A stretch of DNA of 64,000 bases from Legionella impletisoli (GCF_900639875.1 NZ_CAAAIA010000001.1:124001-188000); one strand, 5' to 3'; numbered from the stretch's first letter, positions 9,577 through 20,218 are shown. Notes: generated by a model from the sequence alone, not told the origin. Numbers and translations: made by a program.

Positions 9577-10092
9577 ATGGGGAATGTACCATTACCAGAA
9601 AACATGACTGAGTCACAAGAGCAAATAGCGAAAAAGCAGCAGGCCGAATTGGAAGCACTTTTTAAAGCTTTAGATAAAAAGATGCAAGCAAAATATCAAG
9701 AATCTCAAACTCGGACAAAAGAACGTAAAGCCGACTTAGATATTAATGAAGAAGAAGTCAATAAGCTCTGGGATGAAGTGCACGAACACACTAAAAGGTT
9801 AATTGAGCGAGGGATGCAAGGGTTCGATAGCTGGACTGCGGTGATGAGCCAGATCCTAGTGTCTTGCAGAAAACTCAATGAAGCTATTGCTTCACTTAAG
9901 TTAACTCAGAAAGGATGGGCATCTTTCAAAAGTTGGTGTGACGAGAGGAAACATTTAAAAAATCTCCAAACCGTACACCGTCATAAAGGTGAGCTAGGAG
10001 AACTTAGAAAATTAGCTGATAACCATGGTGTACAACCTGAGCCCGATTCTGAACAGCCCGAAGAGGAACAATCAACGAGCCCTAAACCCTAA
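9577..10092 (+). CDS. Hypothetical coiled-coil protein
   Basis: Not recognised. The 171 residues are highly charged and mostly helical: a Gln/Lys/Glu-rich coiled-coil region (about 10-75), a second helical part containing GFDSWTAVMSQILVSCRKL, and an acidic Pro/Glu tail (EPDSEQPEEEQSTSPKP). There is no signal peptide or membrane segment. It begins 8 bases after lpxH behind a good purine-rich site (AGGGGGCG), so it is probably in the minC-lpxH transcript. Confidence 0.7.
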   Translation: MGNVPLPENMTESQEQIAKKQQAELEALFKALDKKMQAKYQESQTRTKERKADLDINEEEVNKLWDEVHEHTKRLIERGMQGFDSWTAVMSQILVSCRKLNEAIASLKLTQKGWASFKSWCDERKHLKNLQTVHRHKGELGELRKLADNHGVQPEPDSEQPEEEQSTSPKP

Positions 10093-10149
10093 CGTGAGTG
10101 CGCGTCTCGGTACGATTAGCTCTTTAAAAACGAAAACTATAGTTCAGAT

Positions 10150-10770
10150 TCAGATTGGAATTCCACTATGAAAGCGAAAGGTTGTGTCATATGATGCAAT
10201 CGTTTCGTTTTCAATATCCAAAAAGAGTTTAACTCGCGTAGTAATATCGTTTTCGTACAAGGTAGCTAGTCTTAGATACTCTTCAAAATGACGTGCTTCA
10301 GATTTAGCCAAAGATAAATAAAATCTAGAGAGAGCTGAATCAGTAATAGCTGCCGCAAGCAGTTGGAAGCGTTCACAAGAACGGGCCTCAATAATTGCTC
10401 CAATAATTAACTGATCGCTTAATCTCGCATGGCCTGCATTTTTGGTTACTGCTTGATGCAATTTGGTTGCATAAGAAGAAGGTTTTAAAGGACCGAATTT
10501 AATATTTTTCTTTTTTAGCAACTGAATCACTTTTTCAAAATGCAACAATTCTTCTCGTGCCAAAGGTGACATCACACGAACTAACTCGGCTTTCTCCGGG
10601 TACTTACTCATAAAATTAATAGCCGTTACGGCAGCCTTTCGCTCACAATGAGCGTGATCAACTAATAGCAACGGCAGTTCAATCACTGCACGATCTAGCC
10701 ACTCTTTTGGTGTAGGTAGCCCTAAAAAATGAGAAAGTGTTTGAAAATCATTAGTTTCTGTGGCAAACAT
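10150..10770 (-). CDS. miaE: tRNA-(ms2io6A)-hydroxylase
   Basis: A ferritin-like diiron monooxygenase that hydroxylates the isopentenyl group of ms2i6A at tRNA position 37. The iron-binding Glu and ExxH motifs are visible (HAHCERKAA, AREELLHFEKV, EARSCERFQLL, EARHFEEY). The Met at 10770 is chosen as start because a TATAAT on this strand (10804-10799) lies inside the longer frame that would begin with GTG at 10812. It is divergent from the next gene. Confidence 0.9.
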   Translation of the reverse strand: MFATETNDFQTLSHFLGLPTPKEWLDRAVIELPLLLVDHAHCERKAAVTAINFMSKYPEKAELVRVMSPLAREELLHFEKVIQLLKKKNIKFGPLKPSSYATKLHQAVTKNAGHARLSDQLIIGAIIEARSCERFQLLAAAITDSALSRFYLSLAKSEARHFEEYLRLATLYENDITTRVKLFLDIENETIASYDTTFRFHSGIPI

Positions 10771-10821
10771 AGATAAGCTATACTTTATAAAAAATACTAT
10801 TATAACCTTCACTAATACATT

Positions 10822-11694
10822 ATGAAAAATGAAAATAAAGATACCGAACTCGAACAGTGGTTTTCAACCTACGGCTTACTAACTGCCGAACGAATTTTGG
10901 GACGATTTAATATTCGATTTGAACATAAGGATTTAATCAGCGCCGTTAAAAATCCCCATAATGTGTATTATAAATTGCTTCGGATCCCTTTAAAACATGT
11001 ATATACCGGGATTATTATGCAGCAAGCCACTGATTATCAAAGTTATACTCAAAAGCTCTTTGTTGGTTACTTGTTATCTGGCGAAGCCGATAAACCAGAA
11101 GATGCGCCTGGTGCAAGTGTTCGAGAGAGTTTAGAAGAGGAACGTGATAATCTAAAACGACTTAATGATGAATTTTCAGAACATGAAACGACTCATAAAC
11201 GATTGATTGCCGATAGCCAAGCGAGTTTAATATCGCTTGCTAAAGGGTTACAACAAGCTCTTCAGGCAGTATCTGAACAAGTTAAAAAAACCTTCATTCA
11301 TGATAAAAGCGTTGCTGAGATCAAAAAGTCTATGCAATCGGCAATTGCTCATTATCCAGAGAGCGAGAACAATATGCTGGCTCACGACTCATCCTTTTGG
11401 GCCAGTCTGTCTGAAAAGCTAGGTCATCAGCTAGATAATCAAGAAAAAGAGCAATTAAGTCAATTGCTGCAATCTTTTCTAAACTACAGTCATGAGCTGG
11501 ATCAAGCATTAGAGGGATATAGAGAACAGTGCGATGATATGCTTATCACTATTCGAAACATGCGTACTCAATTTTACGATATGATTTTAAGGGTAAATGA
11601 GTTGCTCTCTAATCTTCCTGATTACAGACCAAACCCCGACCGACTTGAAGAAAACCTTGAAGCCTTGCAATTCAATGCTCATCTCGGTGAGTAA
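10822..11694 (+). CDS. Hypothetical coiled-coil protein
   Basis: No family is recognised. The N-terminal 90 residues look globular (EQWFSTYGLLTAERILGRF). Residues 100-280 are heptad-rich helices with many Glu, Gln and Leu, suggesting a rod or oligomeriser. There is no signal peptide, membrane segment or catalytic motif. It shares a short divergent promoter region with miaE and is followed by the ndk promoter region. Confidence 0.68.
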   Translation: MKNENKDTELEQWFSTYGLLTAERILGRFNIRFEHKDLISAVKNPHNVYYKLLRIPLKHVYTGIIMQQATDYQSYTQKLFVGYLLSGEADKPEDAPGASVRESLEEERDNLKRLNDEFSEHETTHKRLIADSQASLISLAKGLQQALQAVSEQVKKTFIHDKSVAEIKKSMQSAIAHYPESENNMLAHDSSFWASLSEKLGHQLDNQEKEQLSQLLQSFLNYSHELDQALEGYREQCDDMLITIRNMRTQFYDMILRVNELLSNLPDYRPNPDRLEENLEALQFNAHLGE

Positions 11695-11809
11695 CAAAGT
11701 AAAGAGTCAGGAAATGTTCGTTTCTAACGCTTGACTCTAAGCTCCTAGCCAGTATGTGTTTATTTCGTGTATAATGCGTGTTTTTTATCAATCATATACT
11801 GGAGTTACC

Positions 11810-12238
11810 ATGACAACCGAATTAACTTTGTCTATTATTAAACCAGATGCAGTGGCTAAATCAGTCATTGGCAAGATTTATACACGGTTTGAAGAAGGTG
11901 GTTTAAACATTGTTGCTGCGAAAATGATGCAGTTAACTCGCGAACAAGCCGAAGGTTTTTATGCAGTTCATAAAGAGCGACCATTTTTTAATGATTTAGT
12001 TAATTTTATGATTTCTGGTCCGGTGATGATTCAAGTTTTACAAGGTGAAAACGCCATTACGAAAAACCGTGAAATTATGGGTGCGACAAACCCTAAAGAA
12101 GCAGCACCAGGCACTATTCGCGCTGACTTTGCTGAGAGCATTGATGCGAATGCAGTTCATGGATCAGACAGCAAAGAAACCGCGGCCCAAGAAATTCAGT
12201 TCTTTTTTGAGCCACACGAAATTTGCCTACGTAGCTAA
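11810..12238 (+). CDS. ndk: Nucleoside diphosphate kinase
   Basis: Ndk equalises NTP and dNTP pools via a phosphohistidine. The N-terminal [16 protein letters not shown], the phosphorylated His in [12 protein letters not shown] and the RPFF loop are all present. At 142 residues the length is standard. The ATG at 11810 follows GGAG by 5 bases; the frame extends upstream to 11756 but that stretch contains the TATAAT at 11770-11775 and is 5' leader. Confidence 0.97.
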   Translation: MTTELTLSIIKPDAVAKSVIGKIYTRFEEGGLNIVAAKMMQLTREQAEGFYAVHKERPFFNDLVNFMISGPVMIQVLQGENAITKNREIMGATNPKEAAPGTIRADFAESIDANAVHGSDSKETAAQEIQFFFEPHEICLRS

Positions 12239-12250
12239 AAAGTTGATGAG

Positions 12251-12307
12251 TTTGTCCTTTGTATGAGAGCCGCATGCATTAGCTAGTGTTTACATACAAA
12301 GGACAAA
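12251..12307. repeat. 15-bp perfect inverted repeat after ndk
   Basis: TTTGTCCTTTGTATG at 12251-12265 is exactly complementary to 12293-12307, with a 27-base loop. There is no T-tract on either side, so this is not a standard intrinsic terminator, although its place just after the ndk stop suggests an mRNA 3'-end structure or a small mobile-element footprint. Confidence 0.6.
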
Positions 12308-12381
12308 ATTAACTTAATGCCATACTTCTAAGCGCCCTTGCTTTAAATAGCGCTTGAGGCAAATTAATATGAGTTGTAGTG

Positions 12382-13518
12382 ATGAGTAACTTAATTAACT
12401 TATTGAACTTCAATTACTCGCAAATGCGTCAATTTATGGACGATTGCGGTGAAAAGCCTTATCGTGCACAACAATTGATGCAATGGATTCATCAAGTTGG
12501 TTTGTCTGATTTTTCTCATATGAGCAATCTTAGCAAATCGTTACGCGAAAAATTAAGTTTAAAAGCCGAAATTCGCTTGCCAGAATTAGTAAGTTGCCAA
12601 AAATCTCACGACGGGACTCATAAATGGCTTTTAAAGTTGGATTGCGGCAATTGTATTGAAACGGTCTATATTCCTGAAGAGACCAGAGGAACCCTCTGTG
12701 TTTCATCTCAGGTTGGCTGCGCACTTAACTGCAGTTTTTGTTCTACGGCAAAACAAGGATTTAATCGAAATTTAACGACCGCGGAAATTATTGGTCAAGT
12801 TTGGTTTGCAGTGCGAGAATTATCATCCCAACAGGGCATGCATGATAAAAAAGTAACGAACGTGGTCATGATGGGAATGGGAGAGCCACTACTCAATTTT
12901 GATAATGTGGTGGCTGCCATGGATATTATGATGGATGATTTTGCTTATGGGTTATCTAAACGTCGAGTTACTTTAAGTACTTCAGGGGTTATCCCTGAAA
13001 TGGAACGCTTACGAGAGGTTAGTCCCGTTTCTTTAGCCGTGTCGCTTCATGCTCCGACCGATGAGCTGCGCAATATTTTAGTGCCGATTAATAAAAAATA
13101 CCCGCTTAAACAATTAATGGATATTTGTCGTCATTATTTTAAACATGAACCCAAGCGAAAAGTTACCTTTGAATACGTTATGCTAAAAGGTGTGAACGAT
13201 CAGCCTGAACATGCGGACCAATTGATTAAATTATTAAGTAATGTGCCTGCAAAAGTTAATTTAATTCCCTTTAATCCTTTTCCCATGACCCAGTATGAAC
13301 GATCATCAAAAAAAACGATCGACTCTTTTCGGGACCGTTTAATGGCTAAGGGTATTAATACCATTACAAGAAAGACCCGTGGTGATGACATTGATGCAGC
13401 CTGTGGCCAGCTTGCAGGTGAAGTAAAAGATAGAACGAGTCGCTCTCAAAGATGGCAAAAACTTCATTTTAAGCCAATTGACTCTGCGAACGGCGAAGCG
13501 CAATCTTCTAAACAATAA
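12382..13518 (+). CDS. rlmN: Dual-specificity RNA methyltransferase RlmN
   Basis: A radical SAM enzyme methylating A2503 of 23S rRNA and A37 of some tRNAs. The cluster motif CALNCSFC (CxxxCxxC) is present, with the upstream [11 protein letters not shown] and the SAM motif MGMGEPL. The C-terminal Cys of the dual-cysteine mechanism is in [13 protein letters not shown] three bases upstream (12379) is an equally possible start. Confidence 0.96.
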   Translation: MSNLINLLNFNYSQMRQFMDDCGEKPYRAQQLMQWIHQVGLSDFSHMSNLSKSLREKLSLKAEIRLPELVSCQKSHDGTHKWLLKLDCGNCIETVYIPEETRGTLCVSSQVGCALNCSFCSTAKQGFNRNLTTAEIIGQVWFAVRELSSQQGMHDKKVTNVVMMGMGEPLLNFDNVVAAMDIMMDDFAYGLSKRRVTLSTSGVIPEMERLREVSPVSLAVSLHAPTDELRNILVPINKKYPLKQLMDICRHYFKHEPKRKVTFEYVMLKGVNDQPEHADQLIKLLSNVPAKVNLIPFNPFPMTQYERSSKKTIDSFRDRLMAKGINTITRKTRGDDIDAACGQLAGEVKDRTSRSQRWQKLHFKPIDSANGEAQSSKQ

Positions 13519-13605
13519 TGAATTCATCTTATTCTAGCTAGTGCATAGGAGATACGCGACATACCTGAGTTCAATGTGCCCTAGTAAAATGAAACCAAAT
13601 CTTTT

Positions 13606-13634
13606 TTGAATGCATCTTGAATCACGGTTATAAT
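13606..13634 (+). promoter_or_regulatory. Sigma-70 promoter for the pilF-rodZ-hisS-bamB-der block
   Basis: TTGAAT at 13606-13611 and a perfect TATAAT at 13629-13634 are separated by exactly 17 bases. They lie 32 bases before the pilF start codon and are the best promoter match in this region. Confidence 0.72.
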
Positions 13635-13666
13635 GACCAACCATTTCAATACACTGAGAGTCAGGA

Positions 13667-14434
13667 TTGAAAACGTATTTATTGTTCATCATTACAGCGT
13701 TTTTACTCGTAGCGTGTCAGCAAAATAAAGACCCTGCTGATGAACCGATTAGTAAAGAATACAATCGAGCCGATGCGGCGTCTTTTAATACCCAATTAGG
13801 GCTCGCTTATTTAAAACAAGGAAATCCTCCCAGGGCTAAGCGAAAGCTTCTTCTGGCGCTTTCCCAAGCACCGGATTCTCCCGGAGTAAATGCCGCCATG
13901 GCATATTTTCTTGAAAAAACCGGCGACATCAACGAAGCTCGAACTTATTATAAAAAAGCCATGTCTTTGGCACCCGGAAGTGGAGCCCAGTTAAATAATT
14001 ACGGAACATTTTTATGCCGACAAGGCGAATATAAACACGCTGAAGAGTATTTTGCTAAAGCGGTTAAAGATGTGAAATATGAAAATACCGCGGCAGCTTA
14101 TGAAAATGCAGGCCTTTGTGCTTTGGAAATTCCAGATTACCCCAAAGCCAAGCATTATTTTTCACGAGCATTAGAGCAAGACCCTTCCCGCAAGCAATCG
14201 TTGTATGAATTGGTTAATTTAGAAATGAAACAAGATCAATATCAGGAAGTGCTGGCTAATTTACAAAAATATCCTAAAATCGCATTGAATGATACGACGT
14301 TACTCAAGATTGCTGCAGAAGCCGCAAACAATATTGGTCAATCAGAACTCGAACTAAATTATAAGCAACGGTTACTGCAATTAAATACGTTCTCTGACAA
14401 TTCCGGAGCAAAAAATGAATACAACAACCATTGA
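13667..14434 (+). CDS. pilF: Type IV pilus biogenesis lipoprotein PilF/PilW
   Basis: An outer-membrane pilotin-like lipoprotein that supports PilQ secretin assembly. The N-terminus has a lipoprotein signal with lipobox LLVAC at about residue 17. The mature part is a stack of TPR repeats (for example AAMAYFLEKTGDINEARTYY, 19 more residues per turn). The start is TTG, preceded by GAGAG. The 3' end overlaps rodZ by 20 bases. Confidence 0.9.
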   Translation: MKTYLLFIITAFLLVACQQNKDPADEPISKEYNRADAASFNTQLGLAYLKQGNPPRAKRKLLLALSQAPDSPGVNAAMAYFLEKTGDINEARTYYKKAMSLAPGSGAQLNNYGTFLCRQGEYKHAEEYFAKAVKDVKYENTAAAYENAGLCALEIPDYPKAKHYFSRALEQDPSRKQSLYELVNLEMKQDQYQEVLANLQKYPKIALNDTTLLKIAAEAANNIGQSELELNYKQRLLQLNTFSDNSGAKNEYNNH

Positions 14435-14975
14435 AGAAATAGAAGAACACAGTGTTGATATGCCAGGTTCGCAATTAGCCGCCGTTCGTGAAGCAAAAGG
14501 GTTCAGCAGAGAGTATGTGGCTGGTAAGTTGCACTTACGCGTACGTGTGATTGAGCTTTTAGAAGAAGATGATTATGAACATATGCCTGAATCAGTTTTT
14601 ATCAAAGGCTATATTCGTGCTTACGCAAAATTATTGGAGTTAGACGCTGAGCCTTTACTGAAAGCCTTTAATCGTCTTGGAAAAACGGATAAAAAGAGCG
14701 ATAAAGCACTCTGGCAAAGCCGCAGACATTCTTCTAATTTGGCTGAGCATGCAGTTAAATGGCTAACCATCGCGTTTGCTGCAGGAGTGATTATAGCCGT
14801 ATCGCTTTGGTGGCATAAGAATAAAGACAATGAACATTTTTACTCCTCTAACTCAGAAGGTAATAAGGCTGTGGAAAACCAATCTGGATCAGAAGTTCGA
14901 CTGACGGATTTATCAAAAATGCGCTCTTTACTTTCCAGTTCACAATATAGTAAGTCGGAGAGTTTGAGTGAGTGA
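14415..14975 (+). CDS. rodZ: RodZ-like helix-turn-helix membrane protein (short form)
   Basis: RodZ links MreB to the elongation machinery. An N-terminal HTH_25 domain ([20 protein letters not shown]) covers about 20-85 and one membrane helix lies at about 116-134. The protein ends at 186 residues, far short of E. coli RodZ (337): the periplasmic beta domain (DUF4115) is missing. It overlaps pilF upstream and hisS downstream (8 bases), so translation is coupled. No frameshifted remainder of the domain is visible because hisS begins at once. Confidence 0.85.
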   Translation: MNTTTIEEIEEHSVDMPGSQLAAVREAKGFSREYVAGKLHLRVRVIELLEEDDYEHMPESVFIKGYIRAYAKLLELDAEPLLKAFNRLGKTDKKSDKALWQSRRHSSNLAEHAVKWLTIAFAAGVIIAVSLWWHKNKDNEHFYSSNSEGNKAVENQSGSEVRLTDLSKMRSLLSSSQYSKSESLSE

Positions 14976-16245
14976 CAAAATTCAAGCCATTCGTGGAATG
15001 AATGATATTTTACCTGATGAAACCTATTTATGGCAGTATCTTGAATACTCCTTTGCAGCTTGCTTAAAACAATATGGCTATCAGGAAATCCGTTTTCCTA
15101 TAGTAGAGAGTACCCAATTGTTTAAACGAACCATTGGCGAAGTAACGGATATTGTTGAAAAGGAAATGTATACATTTACGGATTTAAATGGGGATAGTCT
15201 TACCTTAAGACCAGAGGGAACGGCAGGCTGTGTACGAGCATGTCTTGAACATGGATTACTTCATAATCAACAGCAAAAACTTTGGTACTATGGCCCAATG
15301 TTTCGTCATGAAAAACCGCAGAAAGGCCGCTATCGTCAATTTGTGCAGTGTGGTGTCGAAGCTTTGGGAATAGAAGGGGTTGATATTGAATTAGAATTAA
15401 TATTAATTTGTAAGCGATTGTGGCAATATCTTGGCGTTCAAGAGGCAGTGAAGCTTGAGATTAACTCATTGGGCGAATTGCAAGAGCGTCAGCAATATCG
15501 TGATAAATTGGTTGCCTATTTTAAAGAACATTATCATGTGCTGGATGAAGACAGTCAGCGACGTCTGGAAAGAAATCCTTTGCGTATTCTAGACAGCAAA
15601 AATCCAGATATGAAAGCACTTATTGCTAAAGCTCCAAAGCTCATTGATGAGTTAGGGCCTGAAAGTAAGCAGCACTTTGAAGCACTGTGCAGTGGCTTGA
15701 ATGAGCTTGGAGTTGAATTTACGATTAATCCCACCTTAGTTCGGGGGTTAGACTATTATGGTCACACGGTGTTTGAATGGGTTACTGACCAATTAGGAAG
15801 CCAGGCAACTGTTTGTGCAGGCGGACGATACGATAAATTAGTTGAATTAATCGGTGGTAAGCCTACACCTGGTATTGGCTTTGCGATGGGTGTAGAGCGT
15901 TTGATACTGCTACAAAAAAAGCTGTCCATAGAGCTCGTAAATCGAGCAACGCCTTTGGCATATTTTATTGCCGATGGAAAAGCTGCCACTGAGCGCGCAC
16001 TTGCGTTAGCCGAGAATTTACGCAATGATGCGCGCAGCACACAATTTATTGTGAATACCACCGGTGGAAGTTTTAAAAGCCAGTTTAAAAAAGCGGATAA
16101 AAGCGGTGCGCGATTCGCGTTAATTCTTGGTGCAGAAGAAATGGATCAAAACATAATTGGTGTGAAAGATTTGAGACAAGAAGGTGAGCAGAGAGTCATC
16201 CCACAAGACGATCTGGTGCAATTTATACAAACCTATTTACAATAG
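14968..16245 (+). CDS. hisS: Histidine-tRNA ligase
   Basis: A class II aminoacyl-tRNA synthetase of 425 residues. Motif 2 ([20 protein letters not shown]), the histidine-specific loop [14 protein letters not shown] and the motif 3 region [11 protein letters not shown] are intact, followed by the anticodon-binding domain. The start is GTG inside the end of rodZ. ispG usually lies between rodZ and hisS and is absent here. Confidence 0.97.
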   Translation: MSDKIQAIRGMNDILPDETYLWQYLEYSFAACLKQYGYQEIRFPIVESTQLFKRTIGEVTDIVEKEMYTFTDLNGDSLTLRPEGTAGCVRACLEHGLLHNQQQKLWYYGPMFRHEKPQKGRYRQFVQCGVEALGIEGVDIELELILICKRLWQYLGVQEAVKLEINSLGELQERQQYRDKLVAYFKEHYHVLDEDSQRRLERNPLRILDSKNPDMKALIAKAPKLIDELGPESKQHFEALCSGLNELGVEFTINPTLVRGLDYYGHTVFEWVTDQLGSQATVCAGGRYDKLVELIGGKPTPGIGFAMGVERLILLQKKLSIELVNRATPLAYFIADGKAATERALALAENLRNDARSTQFIVNTTGGSFKSQFKKADKSGARFALILGAEEMDQNIIGVKDLRQEGEQRVIPQDDLVQFIQTYLQ

Positions 16246-16259
16246 GGTAGGAGTTTCAC

Positions 16260-16934
16260 ATGTCCGTATACATGACAGAAGAAGAACAGATAGAAGCCAT
16301 TAAGCGCTGGTGGAAGCGATACAGCAATATAATAATCGTTACCATTTCTTTAATCTTACTCGCGATAGCCGGGTATAAGTATTGGTCTTGGCATCAGGGA
16401 AAAAAGATTCAACAAGCCTCTGTTGCCTATGAGCATTTAATGGTTGCCTTTTCAAATAAAGACAATAAAAAAATACATTCTTATGCGAACCAACTTATAA
16501 AAGAATACAACGATACGGTCTATGCAGATGCTGCGCGCATGACGTTAGCGAAGTTATTTGTGACCAATGGAAAATTTAAGCATGCTGAAGAACAACTTCA
16601 ACAGGTTGCAAATAAATCTAAAATGCCCGCTTTACAGCAAGTAGCCAAAATTCGTTTAGCTAGAATCTTATTATCACAAGCACAATACGACCAAGCAATT
16701 AATAAACTAGAGCCTGTTATTGATGCCTCGTATAAGCCAGTGATTAATGAACTTAGAGGAGACATTTATGCCGCAACTGGAAAGTATCCGCAAGCGGTTG
16801 CTGCTTATCGCAAAGCAATTAATGAGTCTCAATCGCAAGGAATAGGTAATCTTTTCCTGGAAATGAAAACCAATGAACTCGCGGCATTTACCCATTCTTT
16901 AAATACCGATGAAGAATTGAAGCAAGCTGCTTAG
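16260..16934 (+). CDS. yfgM: YfgM family tetratricopeptide protein (SecYEG ancillary subunit)
   Basis: YfgM is anchored by one N-terminal helix (about 22-41, IIIVTISLILLAIAGYKYW) after a charged cytosolic start (MTEEEQIEAIKRWWKR), which is the family signature. The periplasmic part contains TPR units. In E. coli it works with PpiD at the translocon. Its place between hisS and bamB is conserved. Confidence 0.92.
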   Translation: MSVYMTEEEQIEAIKRWWKRYSNIIIVTISLILLAIAGYKYWSWHQGKKIQQASVAYEHLMVAFSNKDNKKIHSYANQLIKEYNDTVYADAARMTLAKLFVTNGKFKHAEEQLQQVANKSKMPALQQVAKIRLARILLSQAQYDQAINKLEPVIDASYKPVINELRGDIYAATGKYPQAVAAYRKAINESQSQGIGNLFLEMKTNELAAFTHSLNTDEELKQAA

Positions 16935-16964
16935 AAGCTGGATTTAGAGGTTAGAAGAGTTAAT

Positions 16965-18122
16965 ATGATTAAAAAAAGTTTAATGCTTTTTAGTGTTTTG
17001 TGTATCCTGCAAGGATGTTCAAAAGTTGATGACTACATGCTTGGAAAAGACAATACACCCAAGCCTGAAGCATTAGAGCCGCTCAAGTCTAAAGTACAAC
17101 TTGTGCAGAAATGGTCAACTCAAGTCGGAAGTGGCTCAAAAGCATCAATATATTTAAAATTAAGACCAGCAATCCAGGATAATATTGTATATACCGCCGA
17201 TAACAGCGGCGTGATTCAAGCTCTCGATAAAGCAACCACGAAGCCATTGTGGGTTACTCAACTAAAAGAAGGTATTGTGAGTGGTCCTGCACTAGGTCAG
17301 GGATATCTTGCTGTAGGCACTAATGCTTCGAATGTGGTTTTACTTGATCAAAAAACTGGGAAGCAACTCTGGTCTACTGAAGTTTCAGGTGATGCGCTTG
17401 CAAAGCCAGTGATCGCACAGGACAAAGTAATCGTCAAAACTATCGATGGCCATCTCCATGGTTTAAATCTACAAAATGGCTCTGAAGATTGGGTGGTTGA
17501 TCATGGTGCACCCAATTTGGTTTTAAAAGCAAGCTCCACACCTGTGGTGCTAGATAAGCTGGCACTCGTTGGTTACTCTGATGGCAAGCTTGATGCCGTC
17601 GATCTTCAAACCGGTGCATTATTATGGCAACGAGGCATAGCATATGCCAGTGGGTCAAGTGATGTAGAGCGCTTAGTGGACATTGATGCGGATCCAGTTG
17701 TTCGTGGTAGTGTAGCCTATCTTGCTACTTATCAAGGATATGTTGGTGCTTTTTCTCTGGTCGATGGCCAATTTATATGGCGTAAGCCAGCTTCAACCTA
17801 TAAGAATATTGCACTCGATGATCAGGCGCTTTATTTAGCTGACAGCGATGATGTGGTTTGGGCTTTTGACCTTAAAAATGGGCGTGTGCGTTGGAAGCAG
17901 CCTGCTTTAAAAGCGCGCTCACTTACTGAACCCGTGTTAATGGGTAACCGGCTCTTAATTGGCGATAAAACTGGATTATTGCATGTGCTCTCCACCCAAA
18001 ACGGTGAGTTTCTTTCACGAAAACAATTAAATGGTCCAATTTATACTGGCCCTATTGTCTCTGGACATAATCTTTATGTTATGACTGGCAATGGATTGTT
18101 AAATCAGCTGACAGTGAGCTAA
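16965..18122 (+). CDS. bamB: Outer membrane assembly lipoprotein BamB
   Basis: The lipobox (ILQGC) is at about residue 18 and the rest is an eight-bladed beta-propeller with PQQ-like repeats (for example VLLDQKTGKQLWSTEV, VDLQTGALLWQRGI, FDLKNGRVRWKQP). BamB scaffolds the BAM complex that inserts outer-membrane barrels. der starts 3 bases after the stop. Length 385 residues, normal. Confidence 0.95.
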   Translation: MIKKSLMLFSVLCILQGCSKVDDYMLGKDNTPKPEALEPLKSKVQLVQKWSTQVGSGSKASIYLKLRPAIQDNIVYTADNSGVIQALDKATTKPLWVTQLKEGIVSGPALGQGYLAVGTNASNVVLLDQKTGKQLWSTEVSGDALAKPVIAQDKVIVKTIDGHLHGLNLQNGSEDWVVDHGAPNLVLKASSTPVVLDKLALVGYSDGKLDAVDLQTGALLWQRGIAYASGSSDVERLVDIDADPVVRGSVAYLATYQGYVGAFSLVDGQFIWRKPASTYKNIALDDQALYLADSDDVVWAFDLKNGRVRWKQPALKARSLTEPVLMGNRLLIGDKTGLLHVLSTQNGEFLSRKQLNGPIYTGPIVSGHNLYVMTGNGLLNQLTVS

Positions 18123-18125
18123 AGT

Positions 18126-19523
18126 ATGATCCCGGTAATTGCTTTGGTTGGTCGTCCTAATGTTGGGAAATCCACTTTATTTAATCGCTTGACACATTCA
18201 CAAGATGCTTTAGTGGCTGATTTCCCTGGGCTAACACGTGATAGACAATACGGCGATGCTTTGTATCATAATAAGTCTTACATTGTAGTGGATACTGGGG
18301 GCATTGGCGTTGAAGATCTGGATGTGGATGCTTTAATGTCAAAGCAATCGGATGTTGCCCTTATCGAATCTGATATCATTTTTTTCCTCGTGGACGGACG
18401 TACAGGTCTCACACCAGTTGACGTAGACATTGCTGCTCGCCTAAGAAAAATTAATAAGTCAGTCTACTTAGTTGTTAATAAAACAGATGGAATTAATGAG
18501 GAAGTCGCTCGTGCAGAATTCCAGGCCCTTGGATTTCCTGAAGTACATGCGATCTCTGCAGTTCATAATCGAGGAATAGGGAGTTTATTATCTATCGTCA
18601 CCGAGGATTTTCCTGAAACAGAAATAGAAACGAGCGAGGATAGCGATTCTATCAAGATTGCTTTTGTGGGAAGACCTAATGTTGGTAAATCTACCTTAAT
18701 TAACCGAATGCTTGGCGAAGAGCGCGTTGTCGTTTATGACATGCCTGGCACAACACGTGATAGCATTGCTATTCCTTTTGAACGCGATGATCAAAAGTAT
18801 GTTTTAATCGATACGGCTGGTGTCAGGCGTCGTGGTCGAATTGATGAAAAAATTGAAAAGTTTTCAATTATTAAAACCTTACAGGCTGTTAAAGAGTCTC
18901 AGGTTTGTTTGTTAATAGTCGATGCAAAAGAAGGACTAACGGATCAAGACTTGCATTTATTGGGGTTTATTATTGAGGCTGGGAAAGCCTTAGTGATTGC
19001 GATTAATAAATGGGATGGTCTGGATGAAGAACATAAAGATCATATTAAAGCGGAGATTAACCGGCGGTTGCAGTTTGCCCAATTTGCTAAGATTCGATTT
19101 ATTTCTGCTTTGCATGGCACAGGCGTCGGACATTTGTTTAAAGATATTGGTCAAGCCTATTCCTCAGCCATGCAATCTTTTTCTACCCCTAAATTAACCC
19201 GTTTGCTTCAGGATTTCGTAGCACAACATGCACCTCCGCTTGTCAAAGGGCGACGCATTAAGTTGCGCTATGCTCATGCTGGGGGGCATAATCCTCCTAT
19301 TATTGTGATTCACGGCAATCAGCTTGAATCCTTACCAAACAGTTATAAGCGTTATTTAATTAATTCCTACACAGAGCAGCTTAATTTAATTGGTACACCG
19401 CTTAAAATTGAATTCAAAGGTGGGGAAAACCCCTACAAGAACAAAAAAAATAAATTATCCGAACGGCAGATTAAACATAAAAAACGTTTAATTAAACACA
19501 TTAAAAAGTTTAAAAAGAAGTAG
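18126..19523 (+). CDS. der: GTPase Der (EngA)
   Basis: A ribosome-assembly GTPase acting on the 50S subunit. It has two tandem G domains, each with the P-loop GRPNVGKST (about residues 8-16 and 183-191), with matching DTGG/DTAG G3 and NKTD/NKWD G4 motifs, and a C-terminal KH-like domain ending in a very lysine-rich tail. Length 465 residues. It closes the pilF-der block. Confidence 0.97.
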   Translation: MIPVIALVGRPNVGKSTLFNRLTHSQDALVADFPGLTRDRQYGDALYHNKSYIVVDTGGIGVEDLDVDALMSKQSDVALIESDIIFFLVDGRTGLTPVDVDIAARLRKINKSVYLVVNKTDGINEEVARAEFQALGFPEVHAISAVHNRGIGSLLSIVTEDFPETEIETSEDSDSIKIAFVGRPNVGKSTLINRMLGEERVVVYDMPGTTRDSIAIPFERDDQKYVLIDTAGVRRRGRIDEKIEKFSIIKTLQAVKESQVCLLIVDAKEGLTDQDLHLLGFIIEAGKALVIAINKWDGLDEEHKDHIKAEINRRLQFAQFAKIRFISALHGTGVGHLFKDIGQAYSSAMQSFSTPKLTRLLQDFVAQHAPPLVKGRRIKLRYAHAGGHNPPIIVIHGNQLESLPNSYKRYLINSYTEQLNLIGTPLKIEFKGGENPYKNKKNKLSERQIKHKKRLIKHIKKFKKK

Positions 19524-19550
19524 TATCGACTTAAACACGAGTTTAACTAC

Positions 19551-19570
19551 AGAGGCTTATCTAAGCCTCT
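19551..19570 (+). terminator. Hairpin after der, possible terminator
   Basis: AGAGGCTTA at 19551-19559 pairs perfectly with TAAGCCTCT at 19562-19570, with a 2-base centre. No clear T-tract follows, so termination efficiency is uncertain. It lies 28 bases after the der stop. Confidence 0.5.
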
Positions 19571-19633
19571 AGCGATCTTAGTGCATAACATGGATAAGAC
19601 TCATGGTGGTATCCCAAACGATTAAGGACGATA

Positions 19634-20218
19634 ATGATGACGAACCAGGTAGAGATACTTGATCAATATATTCAATATGACGGGTATTTGAAATTATGTC
19701 AGTATACCTTTGAGATTTCTAACCCCGATTCGAATAAATCAACATCCATTCGTCAGTCGCGAGAAGTTGTAGTGACATCTGACTCGGTTCATGTACTTTT
19801 ATATTCACCTAAGATTGATAGCTTTGTGTTTTGCGAAGAATTTCGACCTGGCGTCTTTGCGAATTCAACCGGTGATGATCCTTTTTTATTTCAATGTGTT
19901 GCAGGGACGATTGAAGAAGGTGAAACTCCAGAAGAAACAGCCTATAAAGAAATCAACGAAGAAACAGGAATCGAAGCTAATCATTTGGTTTCAATTTCAA
20001 CTGTGTATAAAAGCCCTGGGATGTTGTCCGAAAAGTCGCATTTATTTTACTCTGAGCTAAGCAAAATTCCTGAGCCGGGCGTTTATGGCGTGGAGGATGA
20101 GGCAATTAAAACGCATATTGTTTCTAAAGAAAAAGCTTATCAATGGATGGATAAAGGAATAATACGCGATGCAGCGACGTTATTAACATTATATTGGTTT
20201 CGACTTAATAAGATTTAA
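19634..20218 (+). CDS. NUDIX hydrolase, ADP-ribose pyrophosphatase-like
   Basis: A complete Nudix box is present: GTIEEGETPEETAYKEINEE followed by TGI, with Lys replacing the usual Arg. The upstream VLLYSPKIDSFVFCEEFRPG and downstream YKSPGMLSEKSHLFYSEL match the NudF/ADP-ribose pyrophosphatase layout (EQFRxG loop). It probably hydrolyses ADP-ribose or a nucleotide sugar. The gene ends convergently with the next one, overlapping it by 4 bases. Confidence 0.82.
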   Translation: MMTNQVEILDQYIQYDGYLKLCQYTFEISNPDSNKSTSIRQSREVVVTSDSVHVLLYSPKIDSFVFCEEFRPGVFANSTGDDPFLFQCVAGTIEEGETPEETAYKEINEETGIEANHLVSISTVYKSPGMLSEKSHLFYSELSKIPEPGVYGVEDEAIKTHIVSKEKAYQWMDKGIIRDAATLLTLYWFRLNKI

